A stretch of DNA of 64,000 nt from Kribbella sandramycini (GCF_013131805.1 NZ_JABJRC010000007.1:1-64000); one strand, 5' to 3'; shown: positions 52,580-61,836, counted from the stretch's first letter. Numbers and translations are program-made. Notes: generated from the letters alone by a model not told the origin.

Positions 52580-53869
52580 TCAGCGCAGGGTGTTGAAGGA
52601 GTCGCGGAGGATCTCGAGGGCCTCGGTCGTCTCCTCCTCGGTGAGCGTCATCGGCGGCGCCATCCGGAGCACGTTGCCGTACAGTCCGCCCTTGCCGATC
52701 AGCAGGCCGCGGTTCTTGGCCTCCTGCTGCAGCTTGGCGGTGCTGGCCGCGTCCGGGCTGTTGTCACCGGGTTTGATGATCTCGGTCGCCAGCATCAGCC
52801 CCTTGCCGCGGACGTCGCCGAGCTCGGGGAACTCCTCGGCGATACCGCGCAGCCCGTCGGCCAGCTGGGCACCGCGTTTGGCGGCGTTCGCCTGCAGGTC
52901 GTTGTCGAGCAGGTAGTCGATGGTCGCCTTGGCCGCGCTGGTGGAGATCGGGTTGCCGCCGAAGGTGGACAGCGAGTTCGCGCTCAGGCTGTCCATCAGG
53001 TCGGGCCGCGCGACCAGGCCGCCGATCGCGAACCCGTTGCCGAGGCCCTTCGCGAACGTCATCGCGTCCGGGACGACGTCGTGCGCCTGGATACCCCAGA
53101 AGTGGTCGCCGGTGCGGCCCCAGCCGGTCTGCACCTCGTCGGAGATGAACAGGATGCCGTACTCGTCGAGGACCTGTTTGAACGCGCCGTACAGGCCGTC
53201 GGGCGGCGAGGCGAAGCCGCCGACGCCCTGGATCGGCTCGGCGATCAGGCAGGCGACGTCACCGGAGGTGGTGGTCTCGATGACGTTGCGCAGGTCGTCG
53301 ACGCAGACCTTGATGTAGTCGGCGTCCGGCAGGTCGCGGAACGGGCTGCGGTAGCGGTACGCACCCTGGACGTATTGGACGTTGACCGGGGACAGGCTGC
53401 TCGCGGACCAGCCGCGGTTGCCGGTGATCGCGACGGTGCCGAAGGCGCGGCCGTGGTAGGAGTTGCGCATCGCGAGGACCTGGTTGCTGCGCCGGTTCTG
53501 CGTGGCCAGCAGCAGGGCGGCCTCGTTCGCCTCGGTTCCGGAGTTGGCGAAGAAGACCTTCGCGTTCTCGATCCCGGACAGCTTGGCGATCTGCTCGGCC
53601 AGCTCGATCTGCTTGCGGATCAGGTACACCGTCGAGGTGTGCGCGATCCCGCTGCTCAACTGCTCCCGGACGGCCTCGGAGATCTCCGCGACGTCGTACC
53701 CGATCGCGTTGGTCAGGATGCCGGCGAAGAAGTCGAGATAGCTGTTGCCCTCACCGTCGGTGACCCGACGGCCGGAGCCTTTCACGATCTCGATCGGCTC
53801 TTCGTAGTACAACGCGAGCCAGTCCGGCATGACGGCCTTGTGACGCTCCCAGAGCTCCGCATGTGTCAT
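52580..53869 (-). CDS. Class III PLP-dependent aminotransferase
   Basis: This 429-aa fold-type I aminotransferase has FFANSGTEANEAALLLA (PLP phosphate region), ISDEVQTGWGRTGDHFWG with the PLP-ring Asp, and MTFAKGLGNGFAIGG with the Schiff-base Lys. The spacing and opening resemble alanine-glyoxylate aminotransferase 2-like and 4-aminobutyrate aminotransferases. Its position beside a glutamate transporter suggests nitrogen or amine metabolism, but the substrate is not readable. The transporter operon is convergent, with a shared terminator. Confidence 0.93.
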   Translation of the reverse strand: MTHAELWERHKAVMPDWLALYYEEPIEIVKGSGRRVTDGEGNSYLDFFAGILTNAIGYDVAEISEAVREQLSSGIAHTSTVYLIRKQIELAEQIAKLSGIENAKVFFANSGTEANEAALLLATQNRRSNQVLAMRNSYHGRAFGTVAITGNRGWSASSLSPVNVQYVQGAYRYRSPFRDLPDADYIKVCVDDLRNVIETTTSGDVACLIAEPIQGVGGFASPPDGLYGAFKQVLDEYGILFISDEVQTGWGRTGDHFWGIQAHDVVPDAMTFAKGLGNGFAIGGLVARPDLMDSLSANSLSTFGGNPISTSAAKATIDYLLDNDLQANAAKRGAQLADGLRGIAEEFPELGDVRGKGLMLATEIIKPGDNSPDAASTAKLQQEAKNRGLLIGKGGLYGNVLRMAPPMTLTEEETTEALEILRDSFNTLR

Positions 53870-53918
53870 GTCTTAGCAATACCTCATCTGGCCGCCGTCC
53901 GACAGTAGGGTGCTGCCC

Positions 53919-55013
53919 GTGACACAGCCGAGCATCCCGCACGTGGACATCGAGTCCCTGGAGCATTTCGACCAAGTCGTGGCCGCCGGGGCGACCGCGA
54001 TGGCGGGCTGGCGGGTGCAATCGGTCGACCTGACCGGCCGGACGGCTGAGCTCCTCGGGCTCAGCCCCATGGGCGCGCTCTTCCTGGGCTGTCTGCTGGA
54101 GGAGAAGGCGGACCGGTGGGTCCGCGACGGCGGTGGGCTGGTCTTCCCGGCCATCCCGGAGCTGCCGTTCGACTCCTACCGCGGCACGCTGTACGACGCC
54201 GACGAGCTGTACGCCGGCCTCGACCACGGCTACGAGTCGACGCCGGACGCGCGCATCTACGCCTGGTCCCGCCAGCACGACGAGCGCGGCGACACCAGCC
54301 GCACGCTGGCCGCAGCGCTACACGACCACGCCATCGCCGACGCTCTGCACGAACTGCCGTCGTCCGGCGCCTGGGTCGGTGTGATGGGCGGCCACGGGAT
54401 GGCGCGCGGGAGTACGACGTACCGGTCAGCAGTGCTGCTCGGACGCCGCCTGGCACGTGCTGGGCTGACTGTGGTCACCGGCGGCGGTCCTGGGGCGATG
54501 GAGGCGGCGAACCTGGGGTCGTCGCTCTCGGCGTACGACGACGCCGCTGTGGACCGGGCTGTCAGCGCACTGGCCGCCGTGCCGTCGTTCCGGCCGTCGA
54601 TCGCCGCGTGGGCCGCGGCGGGGCTCGACGTCCGGCGGGAGTTCCCCGGAAACGGCGGTGTGTCGATTCCGACCTGGTTCTACGGCCACGAGCCGCCGAA
54701 CGTCTTCGCGACGTCCATCGCGAAGTACTTCTCCAACGCGCAGCGGGAGGACGTCCTGCTCTCCCAGGCGCGCGGCGGCATCCTCTACCTGCCTGGCGCG
54801 GCCGGAACGGTCCAGGAGGTCTTCCAGGCCGTCACACCGAACTACTACGGCGACGCCGCCACCCAGATCCCCCTCATCCTGGTCGGCATCACGCACTGGA
54901 CAGTCACCCTGCCCGTCTGGCCCCTGCTCCAGAGCCTGGCTGCCGACCGCGCCATGGCGTCGTCCATCCGCCTCGTCGACACCATCGAAGAGGCCGCCGA
55001 TCTGGTGAGCTAA
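53919..55013 (+). CDS. LOG-family Rossmann-fold protein
   Basis: This 364-aa protein (an in-frame GTG at 53910 would add three residues) has a C-terminal nucleotide-binding half with VVTGGGPGAMEAANLG and YLPGAAGTVQEVFQ. These match the GGGxxGxM and PGGxGTxxE motifs of the lysine-decarboxylase-like/LOG fold. In the second motif one Gly is Ala. LOG enzymes cleave nucleotide 5'-monophosphates; this long form with an extra N-terminal domain of about 140 residues is of unknown substrate. It converges on pdxY, overlapping by 4 nt. Confidence 0.87.
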   Translation: MTQPSIPHVDIESLEHFDQVVAAGATAMAGWRVQSVDLTGRTAELLGLSPMGALFLGCLLEEKADRWVRDGGGLVFPAIPELPFDSYRGTLYDADELYAGLDHGYESTPDARIYAWSRQHDERGDTSRTLAAALHDHAIADALHELPSSGAWVGVMGGHGMARGSTTYRSAVLLGRRLARAGLTVVTGGGPGAMEAANLGSSLSAYDDAAVDRAVSALAAVPSFRPSIAAWAAAGLDVRREFPGNGGVSIPTWFYGHEPPNVFATSIAKYFSNAQREDVLLSQARGGILYLPGAAGTVQEVFQAVTPNYYGDAATQIPLILVGITHWTVTLPVWPLLQSLAADRAMASSIRLVDTIEEAADLVS

Positions 55014-55861
55014 GCGACGCGCTCGGCCTTGAACTGCATGCGGGGGTTGGCGTAGGCCTCCTGGGACTCGACGAGCTGCAGCTCGCGCTCACCCGACTCG
55101 TGGGTGTTGGTCAGCAGGTCGAAGACGCTGGAGGTGGTGCGGGCCAGGGCGTCCTCCAGATCGGCCGTCCGGCGGTAGTGCGCGGTGAAGAGCGCGGCCG
55201 TCACGTCACCGGAGCCATTCGCCTTCATCGGGATGTACGGCGTCCGGACGAGCCAGGCGCCGCTGTCGTCGACCGCGAGCATCTCGATCGTGCCCTCCTC
55301 CCGATCGGGCCGCTCGACACTCGTCACGAGCACCGTACGCGGCCCGGTCGACCGGACCAGCTCCACCGATGCCAGCGTCGACTCCAGGCTGTCAGGCTCG
55401 GTGTTCGTCAAGAACCCGAGCTCGAACTGGTTCGGCGTGATGATGTCCGCCGCCGGCACCACCCGATCCCGCAGCAACACCGGAATCGCCGGCGCCACGA
55501 AACACCCGGACTTCGCGTTCCCCATCACCGGATCACACGAGTACACCGCCGCCGGATTGGCCGCCTTCACCTTCGCCACCGTCTCGAGGATCACATCCGC
55601 GATCCCCTCCCCACCCTGATACCCCGACAACACCACGTCGATCTGCGGAAAGACGCCCCGCTCCTCGATCCCCGTCAGCACCTCACGCACGTCGTCCGGG
55701 CTGATCAACGGCCCCCGCCACGCGCCGTACCCGGTGTGGTTCGAGAAGTTCACCGTGTACACCGGCAGCACCTCCACCCCAACACGCTGAAGCGGAAACA
55801 CAGCAGCCGAATTACCCACATGCCCAAAAGCCACCGCGGACTGAATCGAGAGGATCTTCAC
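55010..55861 (-). CDS. pdxY: Pyridoxal kinase PdxY
   Basis: This 283-aa ribokinase-like enzyme phosphorylates pyridoxal for PLP salvage. It starts at GTG 55861 with VKILSIQSAVAFGHVGNSA, typical of PdxY. Other family features are DPVMGNAKSGCFV, ITPNQFELGFL and the ribokinase anion-hole motif KANGSGDVTAALFTAH with the catalytic Asp. A much longer minus-strand frame upstream is a shadow of the DivIVA-repeat gene. Confidence 0.95.
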   Translation of the reverse strand: MKILSIQSAVAFGHVGNSAAVFPLQRVGVEVLPVYTVNFSNHTGYGAWRGPLISPDDVREVLTGIEERGVFPQIDVVLSGYQGGEGIADVILETVAKVKAANPAAVYSCDPVMGNAKSGCFVAPAIPVLLRDRVVPAADIITPNQFELGFLTNTEPDSLESTLASVELVRSTGPRTVLVTSVERPDREEGTIEMLAVDDSGAWLVRTPYIPMKANGSGDVTAALFTAHYRRTADLEDALARTTSSVFDLLTNTHESGERELQLVESQEAYANPRMQFKAERVA

Positions 55862-55878
55862 CCCCCGATCATCCCATC

Positions 55879-56388
55879 TCAGCCGCGGAGGAGGTTTTCG
55901 GCCTGTTCGAGGAAGAGGTCGACTTCCATCACGTCGTAGCCCTCGCGGAAGCGGACGGGGGTGAACTGGATGCGGCTGATTTCGCGGGCGGTGACCGGCT
56001 TGGCGACAGGCTGACCGTTGACGGTGGCGAGGATGCGCTCGACGAAGGCGTCGACCTCGGCCATGTCGTAGCCCTCGTTGAACTTCACGGGGGTGAAGCG
56101 CGGAGAGTCGAGGCGGTGGTGCGCGGCGGGCGGGCTCGAGGGCTGGGCGGTGGGTTGGTCGCCGGTCATGCGCTGGGCGGCTGCTTCGAGGAAGGTGTCG
56201 ACTTCGAGGACGTCGTAGCCCTCGCGGAAGCGGACCGGGGTGAAGCTGGCATTGCGGAGGTCGGCTGCGGTGAGCGGGGCGCCGAGGGGGCGGCCTTCGA
56301 GGGTCGCGTTCAGGCGGTCGATCAGGGCGTCGACCTCGGCGATGTCGTAGCCCTCGCGCCAACGGACGCGGGAGAACAGCCCCGACAT
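55879..56388 (-). CDS. DivIVA-domain repeat protein
   Basis: This 169-aa protein consists of four copies of a short DivIVA-N-terminal motif: RWREGYDIAEVDALID, RFREGYDVLEVDTFLE, KFNEGYDMAEVDAFVE and RFREGYDVMEVDLFLE, in two pairs joined by a Pro-rich linker. The GYD-EVD-F motif is what DivIVA/Wag31 uses to bind curved membrane and dimerise, but the long coiled coil of DivIVA is absent. It matches the 'DivIVA domain repeat' family known mainly in actinobacteria. ATG 56388 overlaps the rlmN stop by one base. A link to pole or septum organisation is inferred. Confidence 0.88.
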   Translation of the reverse strand: MSGLFSRVRWREGYDIAEVDALIDRLNATLEGRPLGAPLTAADLRNASFTPVRFREGYDVLEVDTFLEAAAQRMTGDQPTAQPSSPPAAHHRLDSPRFTPVKFNEGYDMAEVDAFVERILATVNGQPVAKPVTAREISRIQFTPVRFREGYDVMEVDLFLEQAENLLRG

Positions 56389-57509
56389 CAGGCCTTGTTC
56401 GCCGCGGCGAGCTGGCCGCAGGCGCCGTCGATCTCCTGGCCGCGGGTGTCGCGGACGGTGGTGGAGATCCCGCCGGCCTGCAGCCGCCGGACGAACTCGC
56501 GCTCGTCGGCCGGGTCGGAGGCCGTCCACTTGGAGCCCGGGGTCGGGTTCAGCGGGATCAGGTTCACGTGCACCCAGCCCCAGTCGCCGCGGGCGCGGAG
56601 CTTCTCGGCGAGCAGGTCGGCCCGCCAGGCGTGGTCGTTGATGTCGCGGATCATCGCGTACTCGATCGAGACCCGGCGCTTGGTCTTCTCGGCGTACCCC
56701 CAGGCCGCGTCGAGGACCTCGTCGACCTTCCAGCGGTTGTTGATCGGGACCAGCTCGTCGCGCAGCTCGTCGTCCGGCGCGTGCAGCGACAGGGCCAGCG
56801 TGACCGGGATGCCCTCGTCGGCCAGCTGGTTGATCCGCGGCACCAGGCCGACGGTCGACACGGTGACGCCGCGAGCGGAGATGCCCAGCCCCTCCGGCGA
56901 CGGGTCGGTGAACCGGCGGACCGCGCCGATGACGGCCTTGTAGTTGGCCATCGGCTCGCCCATCCCCATGAAGACGATGTTGCTGACCCGCCCGGGCCCG
57001 CCCGCGACCTCACCTCGCGCCAGCGCCCGGGCGCCGTCCACGACCTGCTCGACGATCTCGGCAGTGGTCATGTTCCGGGTCAGGCCCGCCTGGCCGGTCG
57101 CGCAGAACGGGCACGCCATCCCGCAGCCGGCCTGCGACGAGACGCACATCGTCGCGCGCCCCGGGTAGCGCATCAGGACCGACTCGACGAGCGAGCCGTC
57201 CAGCAGCTTCCAGAGCGTTTTCCGCGTCTGCCCGTCGTCGCACTCCAGGTTCCGCACGCGGGTCAGCAGCGGCGGCATCAGCTCGGCCACCAGCTTGTCG
57301 CGCGACGCGGCCGGCAGATCGGTCATCTCGGCCGGGTCGGACGTCAACCGCGCGAAGTAGTGGTTCGACAGCTGCTTGGCCCGGAACGCGGGCTCGCCCA
57401 GCGCGGCAACCGCCGTCCGGCGTTCCTCCCCGGACAGGTCGGCCAGATGCCGCGGCGGCTTCTTGGCACGACGCGGCTCATCGAAAACGAGGGGCAGGGA
57501 GGTAGTCAT
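56388..57509 (-). CDS. rlmN: 23S rRNA (adenine-2503-C2)-methyltransferase RlmN
   Basis: This 373-aa radical-SAM enzyme methylates A2503 of 23S rRNA and A37 of some tRNAs. The radical-SAM Cys triad is in GCGMACPFCATGQAGL, the SAM-binding GEPMANY follows, and the C-terminal ISTTVRDTRGQEIDGACGQL carries the methyl-carrying Cys. ATG 57509 is used; the longer frame by 11 codons is rejected. It is read from the core cluster but separated from cdsA by four other genes. The DivIVA-repeat gene follows with a one-base overlap. Confidence 0.97.
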   Translation of the reverse strand: MTTSLPLVFDEPRRAKKPPRHLADLSGEERRTAVAALGEPAFRAKQLSNHYFARLTSDPAEMTDLPAASRDKLVAELMPPLLTRVRNLECDDGQTRKTLWKLLDGSLVESVLMRYPGRATMCVSSQAGCGMACPFCATGQAGLTRNMTTAEIVEQVVDGARALARGEVAGGPGRVSNIVFMGMGEPMANYKAVIGAVRRFTDPSPEGLGISARGVTVSTVGLVPRINQLADEGIPVTLALSLHAPDDELRDELVPINNRWKVDEVLDAAWGYAEKTKRRVSIEYAMIRDINDHAWRADLLAEKLRARGDWGWVHVNLIPLNPTPGSKWTASDPADEREFVRRLQAGGISTTVRDTRGQEIDGACGQLAAANKA

Positions 57510-57573
57510 AACCGTTCCATTGTCGCCCGCGCGCGCAGTCATTCACAAATTCACATCCACGACGTGCGCAGGA

Positions 57574-57861
57574 TCACTCCGCCTTGCGATCGGAGTGCCC
57601 GAGCTGGCGGTCCGGCGCGATCCGGTCCCGCACCAGCTGCTTCAGCAGCGGCAGCTCGATGAAACCGCCCTCCGCCTTCCGCGACCACAACAGCTCGCCG
57701 TCCAGCGAGATGTCGAAGATCCCGCCGGTCGACGGCACCAGCGCCACCTCCCCCAGCTCCTTCGGGAAGGTCGTCAGCACCTCCTGCGCGGTCCACGCCG
57801 CCCGCATCAGCCACCGGCACTGCGTGCAGTAAACGATCTCCAACCGCGGTGTTGTGCTCAC
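57574..57861 (-). CDS. SelT/SelW/SelH-family (Rdx) selenoprotein-like redox protein
   Basis: This 95-aa thioredoxin-like protein has the CxxC redox motif YCTQCRWLMRA near residue 12 and the family's STGGIFDISLDGELLWSR (Gly-Gly-x-F/V-E-V equivalent). Both active residues are Cys, with no selenocysteine. Such proteins are small thiol oxidoreductases of unclear partner. It lies 64 nt upstream of rlmN, on the same strand. Confidence 0.9.
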   Translation of the reverse strand: MSTTPRLEIVYCTQCRWLMRAAWTAQEVLTTFPKELGEVALVPSTGGIFDISLDGELLWSRKAEGGFIELPLLKQLVRDRIAPDRQLGHSDRKAE

Positions 57862-57922
57862 TCCCCCAGTATCTCGGCCGGACCGCCGGCGCGACGCCCC
57901 GTCTCATCACGCCGGCCGATCG

Positions 57923-58606
57923 TCAGGCCGAATAGCCCTTCGGCGGGATCAGCGTGGCGAGCTGGTTGAAGGTCAGCCAGTACGTCGGTGTGTCCGCGAA
58001 GCCGGCCGGATCGGCGATCAGCACCGTCTGGTCGCTGCTGTCGTAGCCGATCACGGTGAAGTAGTGCCAGATCGTGTAGTTCGGATAGCCCGGCGGGTGG
58101 TTGTTGGCCGGGGCAACGATATTGGCGACGAGCGCCCAGCCGCGGTCGATGTCGTAGGTGATGTCGTGCCAGAGCAGGTCACGCTGCGACTGGGTCGGCG
58201 GGTCGTTCGGCATCGACTTGGTCTCGTAGTAGCCAGTGTTGAGCCGGTTGTTCAGCACACGGGTGACCTGGCTGATGTGGTCGGTGCCCTCTTCGTCGGT
58301 GGGCAGCTCGTAGGCCAGTTGCTGCTGACTGGGCAGGTTGGAGGTCTTGGCCGACAGCGCGATCCGGGTCGCGGCCGGGCCGCACCAATACCCGGTCGAC
58401 TGGTACTGGAACTGGATGTTCAAGGTCTTCAGCGTCTGGGTCGAGAAACCCAGCGCGGGGACAGGCTTGGCCGTCGCTGCCGCCTCGGCCGAGACGGCAG
58501 CGACTGGGTGCGCGATAGCGGGGGTGGACGCCATCGGCAAGGCCGACGCGGCAACCAGAGTCAGACCACACAGGGCGGCCCTGAGTTTCGGCGGGGTGTG
58601 TCTCAT
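57923..58606 (-). CDS. Secreted C39-like cysteine peptidase
   Basis: This 227-aa protein starts at ATG 58606 (GAGGGAG upstream) and has a Sec signal peptide (about residues 1-32). The papain-like C39_2 domain has STGYWCGPAATRIAL with the catalytic Cys, HYFTVIGYD with the His, and VLIADPAG with the third residue. It is a secreted peptidase-like protein of the family that includes bacteriocin leader peptidases but without ABC transporter. Substrate unknown. Confidence 0.87.
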   Translation of the reverse strand: MRHTPPKLRAALCGLTLVAASALPMASTPAIAHPVAAVSAEAAATAKPVPALGFSTQTLKTLNIQFQYQSTGYWCGPAATRIALSAKTSNLPSQQQLAYELPTDEEGTDHISQVTRVLNNRLNTGYYETKSMPNDPPTQSQRDLLWHDITYDIDRGWALVANIVAPANNHPPGYPNYTIWHYFTVIGYDSSDQTVLIADPAGFADTPTYWLTFNQLATLIPPKGYSA

Positions 58607-58853
58607 GTCAACTCCCTCAGCCTGTGGAGCGACCCGGGGCGGTCGGTCCATCACCGAGTGCATTCCTATCGAGCCGAGATGTAAACCCCTGCCTGATTTA
58701 CGCAAGGTAATGTCAGATAGTGACGGAGCCGTGTTTCCGCAGGTCAGGAGCGTTCCGAGGGCTCCGGGCGGGTCTCCGAGAAAGTTCCGCACCTTTCGAT
58801 CTGACTCGAAGCGCGAGGGGAATGTGCTGTTCCCGGGCGCCGTTGGACGAAGC

Positions 58854-59846
58854 ATGGGCGCATTGGCGGGTGTTCCGTTGTCGGTGCTGGACCGGTCGCG
58901 GACACGGATCGGCGAGACAGAGGCCGAGACACTGCGTGCGACCGTCGAGCTGGCTCAGCAGGTCGAGAAACTGGGCTACAGGCGTTTCTGGGTGTCTGAA
59001 CACCACAGCGTGCCCGGAGTGGTCGGTTCGGCGCCGACGGTGCTTGCAGCGGCCGTTGCGGCCCGGACAGAGCACATCCGGGTCGGCACCGGTGGCGTGA
59101 TGCTGCCGAACCACCAGCCGCTGGTCGTGGCTGAGCAGTTCGGCGTACTGGAGTCGCTGTACCCAGGCCGGATCGACATGGGCCTTGGCCGGTCGGTCGG
59201 CTTCACGAACGGCATCCGGCGCGCGCTCGGCGTCGAGAAGGATGCCGCTGCCGACTTCGCCGACCAACTGCGTGAGCTGTTGGGCTACTTCGACGGAACG
59301 CAGCAGACGCATCCGCAGGTGCACGCCCGCCCAGGTGAGGGACTGCGGATCCCAGCGTTCGTGCTGGCGATCGGCTCCGGCGCAAGCTTGGCTGCGTCGT
59401 TCGGGCTGCCGCTGGTGATCGCTGGCGTCAAGGGCGAGACTGACCTACTGGAACTCGTGGAAAGCTACCGGGCCGACTTCCAGCCGTCGGCCTGGGGTGC
59501 GCGCCCGTACGTCGTCCTGGCGGCGACTGCCGCCGTCGCTCCGACTACCGAACAGGCCAGGGAGTTGTTGTTGCCGGAGGCATGGGCGAGCGCCTACTCC
59601 CGAACCCAGGGCGTGTTCCCGCCACTCGACTCCACTCCCCCGGCATCGATGACGCCGAAACAGCGTGAGTTGTTCGAGGGCGCGCTCACCGGTCAGATCT
59701 ACGGAACGCCGGCCGAGGTCGACGTCGCGCTCGGCGGGCTGGTTCGGCGTACCGGCGCGGACGAGGTGCTGATCACGACGAACACCTTCGATCGCGGCGA
59801 CCTGGTCGCGTCGTACACGGCGCTCGCGGAGCTGACTAGCGGTTGA
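58854..59846 (+). CDS. LLM-class flavin-dependent oxidoreductase
   Basis: This 330-aa protein starts at ATG 58854; upstream frame is antisense to the C39 gene. It has the luciferase-like TIM barrel with the MsnO8-type opening PLSVLDRSRTR, FWVSEHHSVPGVVGSAPTVL, VGTGGVMLPNHQPLVVAEQF and GRIDMGLGRSVG. This subgroup (TIGR03558) uses FMN. The substrate is unknown. Convergent with the following GNAT gene, overlapping by 11 nt. Confidence 0.92.
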   Translation: MGALAGVPLSVLDRSRTRIGETEAETLRATVELAQQVEKLGYRRFWVSEHHSVPGVVGSAPTVLAAAVAARTEHIRVGTGGVMLPNHQPLVVAEQFGVLESLYPGRIDMGLGRSVGFTNGIRRALGVEKDAAADFADQLRELLGYFDGTQQTHPQVHARPGEGLRIPAFVLAIGSGASLAASFGLPLVIAGVKGETDLLELVESYRADFQPSAWGARPYVVLAATAAVAPTTEQARELLLPEAWASAYSRTQGVFPPLDSTPPASMTPKQRELFEGALTGQIYGTPAEVDVALGGLVRRTGADEVLITTNTFDRGDLVASYTALAELTSG

Positions 59847-60420
59847 TCCGCTCCTCGAGGCGCTGCCGCACCGTGGGCCATTCGTCGGCGAGGATCGAGA
59901 ACACGACTGTGTCCCGCCAGGTGCCGTCGCCCAGCAGCATGTGGCGGCGCAGCACGCCCTCCCGCGTCGCGCCGAGCTTGGCGATCGCGGCCTGTGAGTG
60001 CGTGTTCTTCAAGCCGGTCTGGATCTTCAGCCGGCCGAATCCGCAGTCCTCGAACGCGTGCCGCATCAGCAGCAGCTTCGTCGCCGGGTTCACCGCCGTC
60101 CCCCAGACGGCCGGGGCGTACCCCGTCCAGCCGAGGTGGATCCGTTCGTTGACCAGGTCGACGTCCCCGAGACTCGACGTACCGACGACGGTGCCGTCGG
60201 CAACCATCCGGACCGTGTAGGCGAATCGCTTGGCGATCGCCGGCGTCCACTCCGCGCGCATCGCGGCGACATCGGCCGGCACGACGCCGCCGTTGAACCC
60301 GCCGGCGTACACCTGCTCGTTGCCGATGGCGGCGTACAGCTCGTCGTAATCGCCGTCCTGCAACGGATCCAGGCGGACGACGTCGCCCACGAGTGAACGC
60401 CCGTCCGGCGCGACGGTCAT
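59836..60420 (-). CDS. GNAT-family N-acetyltransferase
   Basis: This 194-aa protein of the RimJ/RimL-like type has the acetyl-CoA-related segments GTSSLGDVDLVNERIHLGWT and NPATKLLLMRHAFEDCGFGR, and NTHSQAAIAKLGATREGVLR, the common motif B. The substrate is not readable. It follows cdsA by 4 nt on the same strand and may be the last gene of the core translation cluster's transcript. Confidence 0.9.
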   Translation of the reverse strand: MTVAPDGRSLVGDVVRLDPLQDGDYDELYAAIGNEQVYAGGFNGGVVPADVAAMRAEWTPAIAKRFAYTVRMVADGTVVGTSSLGDVDLVNERIHLGWTGYAPAVWGTAVNPATKLLLMRHAFEDCGFGRLKIQTGLKNTHSQAAIAKLGATREGVLRRHMLLGDGTWRDTVVFSILADEWPTVRQRLEERINR

Positions 60421-60424
60421 CGCG

Positions 60425-61279
60425 TCAGCCCTTCACGAGCAGATGCAGCAGGAGCCACATCGCGGGCGCCGTCGCGAGCAGCGAGTCCAGCCGGTCCATC
60501 ACGCCGCCGTGACCGGGCAGCAGGTTCGACATGTCCTTGATGCCCAGGTCGCGTTTGATCATCGACTCGCCGAGGTCGCCGACCGTCGCCGTCACCACCG
60601 CGACCGCGCCGACGATCGCACCGACCCACCAGTTGCCGTCGAGCAGGAAGACGACCGACGCGATACCGGCGCCGATACAGGCCAGCGTCGAACCGGCGAA
60701 ACCCTCCCAGGACTTCTTCGGGCTGATCGTGGGCGCCATCGGGTGCTTACCGAACAGGACGCCGGCCGCGTACCCGCCGACGTCGCTCGCGACGACCACC
60801 AGGAAGAACGTCAGCACCCGGCCCGGGCCGTCGCCGTCCGGCTGCACGAGCAGGATCGCGAACCCGGCCAGCAACGGCACGTAGCCGATCAGGAACACCC
60901 CGGCCGTGACATCGCGGACGAACCCGACCGAGCCGCCCGGCATCCGCCAGAAGATCGTGCCCAGGACCGTCACCGCGAGCGCGACCAGCAGCGCCATCGG
61001 CCCGCCGAAGTAGGCGGCCAGCAACATCGCCGTGGTGCCGACGAACAACGGCACCCGCGGAATCACCGCGCCGCCCGTCCGCAGGGCCTTGATCATCTCG
61101 TCCACGGCCAACAGCACCGCTGCCAGCACGAGGAAGGTGAACAGGACCTTCTGCCAGTACAGCGAGCCGATGATCAGCGCGCCGAGACCGACCCCGACCC
61201 CGACCGCGGCCGGCAGGTTCCGCCCGGCGCGGCTCGGTTTCGGGCCGGTACTCGGCGCGGGCGTGCTCTCGACGCCCAT
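60425..61279 (-). CDS. cdsA: Phosphatidate cytidylyltransferase CdsA
   Basis: This 284-aa membrane enzyme makes CDP-diacylglycerol for phospholipid synthesis. Seven or eight hydrophobic segments are seen, and the family signature lies at the C-terminal half: SPKKSWEGFAGS, then DLGESMIKRDLGIKDMSNLL and PGHGGVMDRLDS. ATG 61279 overlaps the frr stop (TGATG); a GTG just upstream is a second option. It belongs to the rpsB-tsf-pyrH-frr-cdsA cluster. Confidence 0.96.
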   Translation of the reverse strand: MGVESTPAPSTGPKPSRAGRNLPAAVGVGVGLGALIIGSLYWQKVLFTFLVLAAVLLAVDEMIKALRTGGAVIPRVPLFVGTTAMLLAAYFGGPMALLVALAVTVLGTIFWRMPGGSVGFVRDVTAGVFLIGYVPLLAGFAILLVQPDGDGPGRVLTFFLVVVASDVGGYAAGVLFGKHPMAPTISPKKSWEGFAGSTLACIGAGIASVVFLLDGNWWVGAIVGAVAVVTATVGDLGESMIKRDLGIKDMSNLLPGHGGVMDRLDSLLATAPAMWLLLHLLVKG

Positions 61280-61836
61280 CACACCTCGAGCAGTTCGGCT
61301 TCCTTGTGCTTGAGCAGCTCGTCGATGGAGTCGACGTATTTCTTCGTCATCCCATCGAGCCGCTTCTCAGCACTCTTGCCCTCGTCCTCGCCCGCCTCGC
61401 CGCCCTTGACCGACTTGTCGATCGCGTCCTTGGCGTGCCGGCGGATGCTGCGCACCGAGATCTTGGCGTCCTCACCCTTGGTCTTGGCGACCTTGATGTA
61501 CTCCTTGCGGCGATCCTCGGTCAGCTGCGGCATCGTGACCCGGATGACCGCGCCGTCGTTCCCGGGGTTGACGCCGAGGTCGGAGTCGCGGATCGCCTTC
61601 TCGATCGCGGCCATCGCGCCCTTGTCGTACGGCGAGATGAGCACGGTCCGCGGGTCCGGGACCTGGAAACCGGCCAGCTGCTGCAGCGGGGTCGGCGAGC
61701 CGTAGTAGTCCGCCACGATGTTGGAGAACATCGACGGGTGCGCGCGGCCGGTCCGGATCGCGGCGAAGTCGTCCTTGGCGACCTCCACGGCCTTCGCCAT
61801 CTTCTGCTCGGCTTCGCGGAGTGCTTCGTCGATCAC
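61279..61836 (-). CDS. frr: Ribosome recycling factor
   Basis: This 185-aa factor splits post-termination ribosomes with EF-G. It is of canonical length and shows the expected LREAEQKMAKAVEVAKDDFA, RTGRAHPSMF, DYYGSPTPLQQLA and the conserved IRVTMPQLTEDRRKEYIKVA. It overlaps cdsA and follows pyrH by 81 nt, as in most actinobacteria. Confidence 0.98.
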   Translation of the reverse strand: MIDEALREAEQKMAKAVEVAKDDFAAIRTGRAHPSMFSNIVADYYGSPTPLQQLAGFQVPDPRTVLISPYDKGAMAAIEKAIRDSDLGVNPGNDGAVIRVTMPQLTEDRRKEYIKVAKTKGEDAKISVRSIRRHAKDAIDKSVKGGEAGEDEGKSAEKRLDGMTKKYVDSIDELLKHKEAELLEV

